NCBI GenBank assembly: GCA_040954595.2
Contig: CM082596.2
Location: forward strand, 10,850,001 to 10,914,000
Source: Balanoglossus misakiensis
Taxonomy: Eukaryota > Hemichordata
Reading direction: 5' to 3'
DNA: 64,000 nucleotides
Part shown: in pieces, positions 1 to 12,935 of the stretch
How the letters are laid out: each line of letters starts with the position of its first letter
Numbering within the stretch: the stretch's first letter is position 1
Made by a program: the position numbers and the translations under genes
Notes under the pieces: generated by a model
The model's database searches: none
Seen by the model: only the letters and a program-made list of their open reading frames with translations
Told to the model about the DNA's origin: nothing

Positions 1-1340
1 TCGCGAACTGTAGCATACTGGATATGACGCTCGACGATATGCGATTCGGGTTAAAATTCACAGTCAGATATCACGACCAAAAAATAATCTCTTGGCCATG
101 AGTGTTTTCAATAATTGTCTGTCTTCAAATGAAGACATGAAAAGTTTATTCGAGACCATTATTGGAAGAAATTAAGTTATATAATGTTTAAAATTGCAGC
201 AAAAATCGGCGGGATTCGACCGGCATCAAACAACAATTGTATTCCGAAGATCACTAAGATTACTTGTCGTCTGCAAAGCAGTCAGGGGTGTTGGACACTG
301 ACGATCGCCCATCCACGACCGATTGACACCTTTTGTAATTATTCCATTTAGGTTCAAAACCGGCTAATCCCCTTTTCCTTTGATGTTTGCCGCCCTTTCC
401 TGTCCCTTTTTTCTCTAGGGTCTATGCCTGAACACTTCACCAGCATAGTTCAATCCAAACCCAATTGTTTTTATGATAAAGTTGGACCTCTAAAGAGGAA
501 ACTGGGGGTGAAAGGGTTAAAGATTCCCCTTTCCAATGAATCCCATAAAATTGTTCAAACTTCAAAACTGCGGCAAGAGGAACACAAAACCAGTATTCAC
601 TAACTGCTCTTTCTGCCACGCCTAGACACATTCAAAATGATTTTTTTTTGTATCAGGATTTTTTACATCAAAGACCAATCACATTGTAGAGGGTGCTCTC
701 CTATTCCAAATCTTTTCTGTCATGTGACCAGGGTACTGTACTACTTGGCAATAAAATACCAAGTACATCCCGTTCTGATTTTCAAAGATCAAATCCTTTA
801 TGTGAAAATGAGGTTATGAAAAAAGAGCATTCCAATGACCTCTGAGGTCTCACAAAATCTCACACATTAATTTTCAAGCTACAGCAATAATATTGAATGT
901 TCAGAACATAACACTAGACATTTTTTCCCCTTGAGAGCCAAATGGAATGAAAAACCAGGGTTGATACAAATGACGTTCCTAATTTCAATATATATCTCTT
1001 GCAATTTACAATCATTACTTATATAAGAATTGTACAGGAAAATACGTCTGTAGCGGTTATGGCTGGTGCATACAAATACACCTGAAACACTCGAACAGTA
1101 TAAATATTTGAAAACTAGTGGGCTAATGGGAAGGAACAGAATACGACACATTCAAGGGTTGGCGGAAACTTGGCAAATCTTTAATATGCAGATGAAAAAG
1201 AGTTTGACAAAACCAGCTCCAAGCCGCCAAACCAGGGGAGGGGAAGCATTCAGGGAGTTCCCATTAGCCAGTAAAATACAAAACTGCCCAGTAACTTGCG
1301 AGAAAGATTCCTAACACGTTGGAGAAAAGATGTGAAAACT
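1..1340. other. Unassigned DNA left of element 1
   Basis: No gene, RNA or repeat family could be supported here. The short open frames (for example 437-631 and 1066-1314) have no recognisable domain and use ordinary low-complexity composition. The 3' terminal repeats of the neighbouring element 1 would be expected just left of its YR stop at 1341, but I could not find a pair of direct repeats by eye. The base composition is more balanced than the satellite that starts at about 5211. Confidence 0.5.
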
Positions 1341-2325
1341 TCAAGACTGATTGTAGTGGGAACGCAAATGCTCTTGCATAGGGGTGGTGACAGAGCAGCA
1401 CTTTTGTGGGCTGACATGTAAGTAGCGCAAGTAAGCGGAAGATGTCCAGTCCCCGTGCAATTTGATAAGTTCTCCAGGAACCCCTGCTTCGAGAGGGAAA
1501 GAAGCGCCGCCCCTGCGGAAACTATGGCCTGAGTAGATAGAGGGGTTGAACCCGGCTTGCGCTAAGACGGAACGCAGAAAAGACACAAATGCGCTGTGGG
1601 TGAGGGGGACTAGGGTACCCTGGGAAGGATAGACAAATGCTGGTGCTCCGGCTGGAGCTGGGATCAAGTCGCGCATGCGTTCGAAAGACGTGACTGGGCA
1701 TAACACTGAGCCCGGCAACCGCGCAACTGGGATGGAGCACACCCGATCATGGGACTGATTGGTTTTTGACCAACGAATGAGAACGTGTAGCCCAAAAGCA
1801 CTAAACTGCATATCCCCCCGACACAGGTGCTTCTGGGGGTCAAAGGTCGTGCGAGAAGGAACAGTAAGGTTGGACTTCCTGAGAAATGTGAAAAAAACCA
1901 ATAAGCAAGAGGTCCAAAAAACTTGATGAAAAGGGTTGGAAAAAATCTAACAAACTATGAAAAGCTAACAGGATATGCGGATTGATGGGCAGCTTCTGAG
2001 TACATGACTGGGGATGAACTCGCTGAAGACCTCTCAAAGTCAGTTTGACTTGAAAACTCTCTAAGGCCGAACATTCAATGCGTAAATACGAATGCAACTT
2101 AGAAACACCATGCAGGTAGTTTTTAGTGACTGCACTGAACTGACTGAACGAGATAAAAAGGTAAGAAACATGGAAAGAACATGCGGTGATGCCGGTGTTG
2201 GCTTGAGGCCGAAGAAGTGGCAAAACAATAAGAAAGCCTTCCACTGGCTTTTCAAATTTTGGACTGTCCCTGTAGCAAATGCAGAAGCTTGTAAGGCTGT
2301 TGTTTGCTGGTGAAGGGCAAGCCAT
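1341..2325 (-). pseudogene. Tyrosine recombinase of element 1, frameshifted
   Basis: The frame starting upstream at 2325 encodes the N-terminal core-binding part (NYLHGVSKLH, QKLPINPHIL) and reaches LLIGFF. The frame ending at 1341 takes over at FLRKSNL and encodes the catalytic half. The switch lies in an A7 run at 1891-1897, one base longer than the frame needs. The catalytic residues of the YR family are all readable: Arg in FLRKSNL, His and Arg in SGHSFRRGG (HxxR), Trp in HGDW, and Tyr in YLRYL. The enzyme would integrate a circular DNA copy by strand exchange. Either it is dead through a one-base insertion, or the homopolymer was miscounted in the assembly. It overlaps no other gene and ends the element on this side. 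Confidence 0.85.
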
Positions 2326-2398
2326 GACGACCCTGAAATAAGAAAATGAAACCTAACTGAGAATACATCTCGACGCTGGGAAGATGTACAGTGAAAGC

Positions 2399-3407
2399 TT
2401 ACAGGTCATAGTGAAAATTGGTGAAGTATGTGACTGGCACTGCCACCTCTATCACACGCAGACTATTGGTTAACTCATGAAATTCAAAACTGTGATGCTG
2501 AGAAATGTGCCATCTGCTTAAATGGTCATCTAAGCAATTATCCTGACCCTGAATATGCACTGCTTTGAGTTCAAAACTATTGAGTGCGGACACTAACCAT
2601 AACTCTCGTAAATATTGAAGCATATGGAGGTCTCCTGAGCGACCGGAATTAATGACAGTGACTGTTGCCATATTATCGCAAAACACCTGAATGCGCTGGC
2701 CTTTCCACAGATGGCTCCACAGATGACACGCAACAAGCACTGTTAAAAGTTCTAACGCATTAATATGTAAACCCTGACTAATAACAGGTAAAGGAAATTC
2801 TGTGTGAAAATACAGTCCTTGAGAAAAGCCCCGCAGCCTGAGAGGCAGGCGTCAGTAGAAAAAAACGGCATCTGGTGTACTCCATCTAGAAGCTGGGATA
2901 ACAGATACTCCGTTGTATAATGGTAAAAAGGTACGCCACCAAACTAAGTCAGCGAAGAATTGCGAATCTAAAAAAATGCGAGGTGATTTAAACTGCTGTC
3001 TAAGTAACTGTAACATACGGGAGAAAAACACTCGTCCTGAGCGGACACATGTGGCAACTGAGTTAAGCTTGCCTAACAAAGACTGAAATTGACGCTTGGG
3101 AACAGAGGCTTTTGTGTCCCACTCATCAAGCTCTGTGAGCAGGATGAATAACTTGTGTGCAGGAATGCGCATGGTCATAGACACAGTGTCGAATTCAATA
3201 CCGAGAAAAACCATGCAAGTGGACGGCGCTACTGCTTTATCCTGCGCCTCCTAGACCAAGCTGTGATAAAAGTCTACCAAGGGATTCAAAGGCTGCCATG
3301 GCTTTGTCTGGCGCCTCTGCACCCCCAAAATCATCTAAATAATTGATGCCAGCGTAACCATTCTGTCTAAATAAATACATAACTGCACTTGTGGTACGTT
3401 GGCAGGC
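2399..3407 (-). pseudogene. RT C-terminal half and RNase H of element 1
   Basis: Three pieces in two frames make up the end of the pol region. 3407-3250 carries the YLDDFGG catalytic motif. 3214-2852 begins at VFLGIEFD and carries the connection region with QSLLGKLN and SGRVFFSRML. 2740-2399 carries RNase H, with CDNMATV and the final DHLSRWH. The piece between 2852 and 2740 still encodes STDAC (first RNase H aspartate) and INALELL (catalytic glutamate), but in shifted frames. The frame changes lie at about 3240 (roughly two bases lost), at the A7 run 2859-2865 and at the C4 run 2829-2832. All four RNase H acidic positions can still be recognised, so decay is moderate. Confidence 0.85.
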
Positions 3408-4397
3408 TTATGCAGCAGAGCGAAGCCCGAAGGGAAAATCAAGATCAAAGAAGAATAAATGATGCCATGAAAAACCAAGGAGATTATAATCTCGTGGGTC
3501 AATGAAAATTTGCCGATATGCTCGGCGTAAGTCTCTCTTGTATAACAGGCAACCGGGTCCTTTGTCCTGAATAATTTGTTTGAAATGGTCTAAAGATGGG
3601 TACGACAGTTTTATGTGATAACCATCATAAAAGTCTGAAGAGATTCCGTCATTGACGGTGTTTCGTTGGTGTTCCGAAAAGCTGAGGTCCATGACTACGC
3701 GACGGCGTGGAGACTCCTTTTTGGGCACAGTTTGAAGTGGAGACACCACGAACCCGTGAGGAAATGGGCTGGTTGTGAAAGGTCCGGCTGTGGCCCCAGC
3801 GGCGACTTCAGTGCTGATGAAGTGGTCCACATCGTTGGGAAACATCAAGGCCGAAGGGTGATTACGAATGTCGACGACCGGTAACGTGTCACGGGTATAA
3901 CCGATAGGCCAGCGAAAAGGGTGATAGTCACAAATGATATTGTCAGCATAATGTGCCAGCAGTGATCTCCATAAAGGCAACACTAATTTAGTCGGAACGG
4001 GATATTTGAGTCCTTGGTAGTTTGGTAACCCGGATGTAGAGACTTGTGCATACAACACACAAATATTGGCTAAAGAAAATTCCGATGAGGGAGACGTGCT
4101 CGACTGAATGTTTAAATACCGCGATGTCAGAGGCGAAGCTGAAATCGGAGGAATTGTTACAATGTTTGAAGTGGACGAGGACGGTGGGTCATCGTTCGCT
4201 GTGTGAGACACAATGTCGGAGGATGCGGCTGTATGGCCTGAGATACATAAAGGGCGTGGTGTATGGGACCAGGGAGCCCGAATGTTAGCGTTGGACGGTA
4301 ACCGAGCGCTAGAAAATTCTTCTGATGCAGAAGTGTACGGAATGTTCTGTGAGGAAGAGACGGAACACAATGTAGTCTCTGTGAACATGGGATTCAA
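3408..4397 (-). pseudogene. Pre-RT segment and RT N-terminal half of element 1
   Basis: The frame continues in phase with the gag fragment. After a Ser/Thr-rich linker (about residues 1-110) it contains the segment shared with element 2: GLPN, then W, then IICDY, WPxxY, NHPSA and EVAAGATAGPF. The first RT motifs follow: VPKK, RRRVVMDLSF, SVND-like, then KRDLRRAYRQ with the motif A aspartate, and FFFDLDFPFGLRSAA. It stops at TAA where element 2 reads AALACQRTT, so one sense codon has become a stop. The reading frame carries on beyond the TAA (ACQRTT, then INYLDDFGGAE at about 3315-3350). Here pre-RT and RT are fused in one frame, unlike element 2, where the frame changes between them. Confidence 0.85.
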
Positions 4398-4526
4398 CCC
4401 AACAACTGAAGTTAAGTCCGAATTAGATCTATTACTATTGGGGCTGTCATTCTTCTTGCTGGTGGCGAGGTGGCAATCTTTGCCGCTGTGAGATGTGGCT
4501 GTGTTGTTAATTTCGAAACAGCGATA

Positions 4527-5210
4527 TCAGATGTGACGTCTAAAACACTTGTCGCCCCATTCGCATGTCTGGAAGTTGTACTTGTAACAAATGTCGCTCT
4601 TCTTGTCGGCCTGTTTCTTGCCGCTATCAGTGCCTTGTTTGACAGATTTCAGGGTGTCGGGTGAGAGAAGTTCTTTTTCATAACGGTCGAAGCAGTCTTG
4701 CCAACGTAGTTCTGCGCTTTGTATCTTTTCTAAGATGGTACCTTGGAAATTCAGTACGACTAACCAATCGTACTTATGAGCGAGTCTCATTAATTTCTGG
4801 AGATGCAGTAATCTGGGAGCGCGTTCCTCAGACGAGATGGGCAGGTAGACGGAGTTGATTATTTCTAATTCGCCTCTGAATAGTTGTGCGATGGTTAAGT
4901 TGTCGAATTTGGGGACTTTTCCTCCTTTTTCGCGAGGTAGGCGCAAATGTGGCCATTTCACTTTGGATTCATCTGCGGAGCTGGGGGCTTGAGTGTCACG
5001 AAGGGACTTTCCTAGCTTACCTTGATTAGCGGCTGGGTTTTGACGAAGGATTTCCAGTGTTGGTGGACAGCCGTTGCCCGACGATAAACGGATCGATGGA
5101 GGCGGTTGCATGGGACTTGTGGTGGCATCCTGCACTCGGAGGGCGGCAAGTTCGTGTTCTAGTTCTGAGATGCGGGAGCGGGTCTGTAATACACGCTGCT
5201 CTCGTTCCAA
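4527..5210 (-). pseudogene. Gag-like fragment of element 1
   Basis: This 227-residue open frame has no ATG at its left edge and simply runs into the satellite junction, so the N terminus is lost. It starts with a heptad-like charged stretch (a probable coiled coil, residues about 1-25). A middle domain follows, matching element 2 gag around the KFD and HLQxLM motifs. It ends in a CCCH-type finger with spacing C-x7-C-x5-C-x3-H. The frame stops at TGA immediately after the final HI. At the aligned place element 2 has HIC, so the stop replaces a cysteine codon of the second half of the finger. The next frame (4397-3408) is in the same phase, so gag and pre-RT were once one continuous frame. The expected role is RNA-binding and particle formation. 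Confidence 0.8.
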
Positions 5211-7140
5211 AACAAAGCCTTGAAACTATACATAAGTCTTTTTAGTAAAACATATCCATTTATGTGACCATTCTTTGAATTCCATTTATGATGTAAGAAA
5301 TTAAATTATTTGCAATATTAATCTATCCCTTACAACATTCCAGCATAACTCTTTCCATATTTGTTTTCAGTCTGTGACTGTTCCACTTAAATCTTGGAGA
5401 GAATTCGTTATTCCAAAACAAAGCCTTGAAACTATACATATCCTGTTACATGACCTTTCTTTGAATTCCATTTATGATGTAAGAAATTAAATTTTTTGCA
5501 ATATTAATCTATCCCTTACAACATTCCGGCATAACTTTTTCCATATTTGTTTTCATTCTGTGACTGTTCCACTTAAATCTTGTAGAGAATTCGTTATTCC
5601 AAAACAAAGCCTTCAAACTATACATATCCTGTTACGTGACGTTTCTTTGAATTCCATTTATGATGTAAGAAATTAAATTATTTGCAATATTAATCTATCC
5701 CTTACAACATTCCGGCATAACGCTTTCTATATTTGTTTTCATTCTGTGACTGTTACACTTAAATCTTGTAGAGAATTCGTTATTCCAAAACAAAGCCTTC
5801 AAACTATACATATTAAGTCTTTTTAGTAAAACATGGCCCGTTATTTGACCATTCTTTGAATTCCATTTATGATGTAAGAAATTAAATTATTTGCAATATT
5901 AATCTATCCCTTACAACATTCCAGCATAACTATTTCAATATTTGTTTTCATTCTGTAACTGTTCCACTTAAATCTTGTAGAGAATTCGTTATTCCAAAAC
6001 AAAGCCTTGAAACTATACATAAGTCTTTTTGTAAAACATGGCCCGTTATGTGACCATTCTTTGAATTCCATTTATGATGTAAGAAATTAATTTATTTGCA
6101 ATATTAATCTATCCCTTACAACATTCCGGCATAACGCTTTCTATATTTGTTTTCATTCTGTGACTGTTACACTTAAATCTTGTAGAGAATTCGTTATTCC
6201 AAAACAAAGCCTTCAAACTATACATATTAAGTCTTTTTAGTAAAACATGGCCCGTTATTTGACCATTCTTTGAATTTCATTTATGATGTAAGAAATTAAA
6301 TTATTTGCAATATTAAACTATCCCTTACAACATTCCAGCATAACTATTTGAATATTTGTTTTCATTCTATAACTGTTCCACTTAAATCTTGGAGAGAATT
6401 CGTTATTCCAAAACAAAGCCTTGAAACTATATATAAGTATTTTTAGTAAAACATGGCCCATGATTTGACCATTCTTTGAATTTCATTTATGATGTAAGAA
6501 ATTAAATTATTTGCAATATTAATCTATCCCTTACAACATTCCGGCATAATTCTTTGTATATTTGTTTTCAGTCTGTGACTGTTCCACTTAAATCTTGTAG
6601 AGAATTTGGTATTTCAACACAAATTCTTGAACCTATACATAAGTCTTTTTAGTAAAACATATCCAGTTATGTGACCATTCTTTGAATTCCATTTATGATG
6701 TAAGAAATTAAATTTTATGCAATATTAAACTATCCCTTACAACATTCCAGCATAACTATTTGAATATTTGTTTTCATTCTGTAACTGTTCACCTTAAATC
6801 TTGTAGAGAATTCGTTATTCCAAAACAAACCCTTGAAACTATACATGTTTTTTTAGTAAAACATGGCCCGTTATGTGACCATTCTTTGAATTCCATTTAT
6901 GATTTAAGAAATTAAATTATTTGCAATATTAATCTATCCCTTACAACATTCCGGCATAACGCTTTCCATATTTGTTTTCATTCTGTGACTGTTCCACTTA
7001 AATCTTGTAGAGAATTCGTTATTCCAAAACAAAGCCTTGAAACTATACATAAGTCTTTTTTTGTAAAACATGGCCCGTTATGTGACCATTCTTTGAATTC
7101 ATTTTATGATGTAAGAAATTAAATTATTTGCAATATTAAT

Positions 7141-10100
7141 CTATCCCTTAGAACATTCCGGCATAACTCTTTCTATATTTGTTTTCATTCTGTAACTGTT
7201 CCACTTAAATCTCGGAGAGAATTCGTTATTCCAAAACAAAGCCGTGAAACTATACATAAGTCTTTTTAGTAAAACATGGACCGTTATGTGACCATTCTTT
7301 GAATTCCATTTATGATGTAAGAAATTAAATTATTTGCAATATTAATCTATCCCTTACAACATTCCGACATAACTGTTTTCATATTAGTTTTCATTTTGTG
7401 ACTGTTCCACTTAAATCTTGTAGAGAATTCATTATTCCAAAACAAAGCCTTGAAACTATACATAAGTCTTTTTAGTAAAACATAGCCTGTTATTTGACCA
7501 TTCTTTGAATTTCATTTATGATGTAAGAAATTAAATTATTTGCAATATTAATCTATCCCTTACAACATTCCAGCATAACTATTTGAATATTTGTTTTCAT
7601 TCTGTAACTGTTCAACTTAAATCTTGGAGAGAATTCGTTATTCCAAAACAAAGCCTTAAAACTATACATAAGTCTTATTTAGTAAAACATGGCCCGTTAT
7701 GTGACCATTCTTTGAATTCCCTTTATGATGTAAGAAATTAAATTATTTGCAATAGTAAAATATCCCTTACAACATTCCGACATAACTCTTTCCATATTTG
7801 TTTTCATTCTGTGACTGTTCCACTTAAATCTTGTAGAGAATTCGTTATTCCAAAACAAAGCCTTGAAACTATACATAAGTCTTTTTAGTAAAACATAGCC
7901 CGTTATTTGACCATTCTTTGAATTTCATTTATGATGTAAGAAATTAAATTATTTGCATTATTAATCTATCCCTTACAACATTCCGGCATAACGCTTTCCA
8001 TATTTGTTTTCATTCTGTGACTGTTCCACTTAAATCTTGTAGAGAATTCGTTATTCCAAAACAAAGCCTTGAACCTATACATTAGTCTTTTTAGTAAAAC
8101 ATATCCAGTTATGTGACCATTCTTTGAATTCCATTTATGATGTAAGAAATTAAATTTTATGCAATATTAATCTATCCCTTACAACATTTCAGCATAACTC
8201 TTTCCATATTTGTTTTCATTCTGTGACTGTGCCACTTAAGTCTTGTAGAGAATTCGTTATTCCAAAACAAAGCCTTGAAACTATACATATCCTGTTACGT
8301 GACGTTTCTTTGAATTCCATTTATGATGTAAGAAATTAAATTATTTGCAATATTAATCTATTCCCTACAACATTCCGGCATAACTCTTTCCATATTTGTT
8401 TTCATTCTGTAACTGTTACACTTAAATCTTGTAGAGAATTCGTTATTCCAAAACAAAGCCTTCAAACTATACATATTAAGTCTTTTTAGTAAAACATGGC
8501 CCGTTATTTGACCATTCTTTGAATTTCATTTATGATGTAAGAAATTAAATTATTTGCAATATATAACTATTCCTTACAACATTCCAACATAACTCTTTCC
8601 ATATTTGTTTTCATTGTGTAACTGTTCCACTTAAATCTTGTAGAGAATTCGTTATTCCAAAACAAAGCCTTGAAACTATAACATAAGTCTTTTTAGTAAA
8701 ACATATCCAGTTATGTGACCATTCTTTGAATTCATTTTATGATGTAAGAATTTAAATTATTTGCAATATTAATCTATCCCTTACAACATTCCAGCATAAC
8801 TCTTTCCATATTTGTTTTCATTCTGTGACTGTTCCACTTAAATATTGTAGAGAATTCGTTATTCCAAAACAAAGCCTTGAAACTATACATCAGTCTTTTC
8901 GTAAAACATGGCCCGTTATGTGACCATTCTTTGAATTCCATTTATGATGGAAGAAATTAAATTATTTGCAATATTAATCCATCCCTTACAACATTCCAGC
9001 ATAACTATTTGAATATTTGTTTTCATTCTGTAACTGTTCACCTTAAATCTTGTAGAGAATTCGTTATTCCAAAACAAACCCTTGAAACTATACATGTTTT
9101 TTTAGTAAAACATGGCCCGTTATGTGACCATTCTTTGAATTCATTTTATGATGTAAGAAATTAAATTATTTGCAATATTAATCTATCCCTTAGAACATTC
9201 CGGCATAACTCTTTCTATATTTGTTTTCATTCTGTAACTGTTCCACTTAAATCTCGGAGAGAATTCGTTATTCCAAAACAAAGCCGTGAAACTATACATA
9301 AGTCTTTTTAGTAAAACATGGACTGTTATGTGACCATTCTTTGAATTCCATTTATGATGTAAGAAATTAAATTATTTGCAATATTAATCTATCCCTTACA
9401 ACATTCCGACATAACTGTTTTCATATTAGTTTTCATTTTGTGACTGTTCCACTTAAATCTTGTAGAGAATTCATTATTCCAAAACAAAGCCTTGAAACTA
9501 TACATAAGTCTTTTTAGTAAAACATAGCCTGTTATTTGACCATTCTTTGAATTTCATTTATGATGTAAGAAATTAAATTATTTGCAATATTAATCTATCC
9601 CTTACAACATTCCAGCATAACTATTTGAATATTTGTTTTCATTCTGTAACTGTTCAACTTAAATCTTGGAGAGAATTCGTTATTCCAAAACAAAGCCTTA
9701 AAACTATACATAAGTCTTATTTAGTAAAACATGGCCCGTTATGTGACCATTCTTTGAATTCCCTTTATGATGTAAGAAATTAAATTATTTGCAATAGTAA
9801 AATATCCCTTACAACATTCCGACATAACTCTTTCCATATTTGTTTTCATTCTGTGACTGTTCCACTTAAATCTTGTAGAGAATTCGTTATTCCAAAACAA
9901 AGCCTTGAAACTATACATAAGTCTTTTTAGTAAACATAGCCCGTTATTTGACCATTCTTTGAATTTCATTTATGATGTAAGAAATTAAATTATTTGCATT
10001 ATTAATCTATCCCTTACAACATTCCGGCATAACGCTTTCCATATTTGTTTTCATTCTGTGACTGTTCCACTTAAATCTTGTAGAGAATTCGTTATTCCAA

Positions 10101-10921
10101 AACAAAGCCTTGAACCTATACATTAGTCTTTTTAGTAAAACATATCCAGTTATGTGACCATTCTTTGAATTCCATTTATGATGTAAGAAATTAAATTTTA
10201 TGCAATATTAATCTATCCCTTACAACATTTCAGCATAACTCTTTCCATATTTGTTTTCATTCTGCGACTGTGCCACTTAAGTCTTGTAGAGAATTCGTTA
10301 TTCCAAAACAAAGCCTTGAAACTATACATATCCTGTTACGTGACGTTTCTTTGAATTCCATTTATGATGTAAGAAATTAAATTATTTGCAATATTAATCT
10401 ATTCCCTACAACATTCCGGCATAACTCTTTCCATATTTGTTTTCATTCTGTAACTGTTACACTTAAATCTTGTAGAGAATTCGTTATTCCAAAACAAAGC
10501 CTTCAAACTATACATATTAAGTCTTTTTAGTAAAACATGGCCCGTTATTTGACCATTCTTTGAATTTCATTTATGATGTAAGAAATTAAATTATTTGCAA
10601 TATATAACTATCCCTTACAACATTCCAACATAACTCTTTCCATATTTGTTTTCATTGTGTAACTGTTCCACTTAAATCTTGTAGAGAATTCGTTATTCCA
10701 AAACAAAGCCTTGAAACTATAACATAAGTCTTTTTAGTAAAACATATCCAGTTATGTGACCATTCTTTGAATTCATTTTATGATGTAAGAATTTAAATTA
10801 TTTGCAATATTAATCTATCCCTTACAACATTCCAGCATAACTCTTTCCATATTTGTTTTCATTCTGTGACTGTTCCACTTAAATATTGTAGAGAATTCGT
10901 TATTCCAAAACAAAGCCTTGA
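7141..10921. repeat. Higher-order repeat, about 2041 bp, two copies
   Basis: The variant CTCGGAGAGAATTC with AAAGCCGTGAAAC occurs at 7211 and 9253. The variant TTTGCATTATTAATC occurs at 7951 and 9992. GAACCTATACATTAG occurs at 8071 and 10112. The offsets are 2042, 2041 and 2041, so a block of about ten monomers was duplicated as a unit. The match ends near 8880/10921, where one copy continues ACATCAGTC and the other ACATGTTTTTT. One base has been lost in the second copy near 9934 (TAGTAAACATAG). Confidence 0.85.
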
Positions 10922-12935
10922 AACTATACATGTTTTTTTAGTAAAACATGGCCCGTTATGTGACCATTCTTTGAATTCCATTTATGATTTAAGAAATTAA
11001 ATTATTTGAAATATTAATCTATCCCTTACAACATTACGGCATAACGCTTTCCATATTTGTTTTCATTCTGTGACTGTTCCACTTAAATCTTGTAGAGAAT
11101 TCGTTATTCCAAAACAAAGCCTTGAACCTATACATTAGTCTTTTTAGTAAAACATATCCAGTTATGTGACCATTCTTTGAATTCCATTTATGATGTAAGA
11201 AATTAAATTTTATGCAATATTAATCTATCCCTTACAACATTTCAGCATAACTCTTTCCATATTTGTTTTCATTCTGTGACTGTGCCACTTAAGTCTTGTA
11301 GAGAATTCGTTATTCCAAAACAAAGCCTTGAAACTATACATATCCTGTTACGTGACGTTTCTTTGAATTCCATTTATGATGTAAGAAATTAAATTATTTG
11401 CAATATTAATCTATTCCCTACAACATTCCAGCATAACTCTTTCCATATTTGTTTTCATTCTGTAACTGTTACACTTAAATCTTGTAGAGAATTCGTTATT
11501 CCAAAACAAAGCCTTCAAACTATACATATTAAGTCTTTTTAGTAAAACATGGCCCGTTATTTGACCATTCTTTGAATTTCATTTATGATGTAAGAAATTA
11601 AATTATTTGCAATATATAACTATCCCTTACAACATTCCAACATAACTCTTTCCATATTTGTTTTCATTGTGTAACTGTTCCACTTAAATCTTGTAGAGAA
11701 TTCGTTATTCCAAAACAAAGCCTTGAAACTATAACATAAGTCTTTTTAGTAAAACATATCCAGTTATGTGACCATTCTTTGAATTCATTTTATGATGTAA
11801 GAATTTAAATTATTTGCAATATTAATCTATCCCTTACAACATTCCAGCATAACTCTTTCCATATTTGTTTTCATTCTGTGACTGTTCCACTTAAATCTTG
11901 TACAGAATTCGTTATTCCAAAACAAAGCCTTGAAACTATACATCAGTCTTTTTGTAAAACATGGCCCGTTATGTGACCATTCTTTGAATTCCATTTATGA
12001 TGGAAGAAATTAAATTATTTGCAATATTAATCTATCCCTTACAACATTCCAGCATAACTATTTGAATATTTGTTTTCATTCTGTAACTGTTCACCTTAAA
12101 TCTTGTAGAGAATTCGTTATTCCAAAACAAACCCTTGAAACTATACATGTTTTTTTAGTAAAACATGGCCCGTTATGTGACCATTCTTTGAATTCCATTT
12201 ATGATTTAAGAAATTAAATTATTTGAAATATTAATCTATCCCTTACAACATTACGGCATAACGCTTTCCATATTTGTTTTCATTCTGTGACTGTTCCACT
12301 TATATCTTGTAGAGAATTCGTTATTCCAAAACAAAGCCTTGAAACTATACATAAGTCTTTTTTTTGTAAAACATGGCCCGTTATGTGACCATTCTTTGAA
12401 TTCATTTTATGATTTAAGAAATTAAATTATTTGCAATATTAATCTATCCCTTAGAACATTCCGGCATAACTCTTTCTATATTTGTTTTCATTCTGTAACT
12501 GTTCCACTTAAATCTCGGAGAGAATTCGTTATTCCAAAACAAAGCCGTGAAACTATACATAAGTCTTTTTAGTAAAACATGGCCCGTTATGTGACCATTC
12601 TTTGAATTCCATTTATGATGTAAGAAATTAAATTATTTGCAATATTAATCTATCCCTTACAACATTCCGACATAACTGTTTTCATATTAGTTTTCATTTT
12701 GTGACTGTTCCACTTAAATCTTGTAGAGAATTCATTATTCCAAAACAAAGCCTTGAAACTATACATAAGTCTTTTTAGTAAAACATAGCCTGTTATTTGA
12801 CCATTCTTTGAATTTCATTTATGATGTAAGAAATTAAATTATTTGCAATATTAATCTATCCCTTAAAACATTCCAGCATAACTATTTGAATATTTGTTTT
12901 CATTCTGTAACTGTTCAACTTAAATCTTGGAGAGA

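Larger units (their letters stand above)
1341..5210 (-). mobile_element. Element 1: decayed DIRS/Ngaro-order YR retrotransposon, 5' truncated
   Basis: Read on the minus strand, pieces occur in the order gag (zinc knuckle), pre-RT segment, RT, RNase H and tyrosine recombinase. This is the order found in DIRS/Ngaro-type retrotransposons without a methyltransferase. The protein pieces align along their length with element 2 at 23097-28414, but clearly belong to a different family. The copy is defective: at least two in-frame stops (TGA in the gag finger, TAA before the YLDD region) and several frameshifts, three of them in or next to homopolymer runs. Its 5' end, including the start of gag and any A1 repeat, is missing where the satellite begins. 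No terminal repeats were recognised at the 3' side. Confidence 0.9.

Noticed and set aside
437-1314. Short frames left of element 1 as host exons
   Set aside because: No recognisable domain, no consistent splice structure and no similarity I can name.
3666-4664. Plus-strand open frames across element 1
   Set aside because: Antisense shadows of the gag and RT pieces; no family features.
5395-5425. CENP-B-box-like sequence at TTCGTTATTCC
   Set aside because: Only the TTCG part fits; the CGGG part of the box is absent, so there is no support for CENP-B binding.
9739-9969. Open frames inside the satellite (also 49231-49446 and 56193-56396)
   Set aside because: They are monomer sequence that happens to lack stops in one phase. 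Most other monomers do not keep the frame, and no domain is visible.
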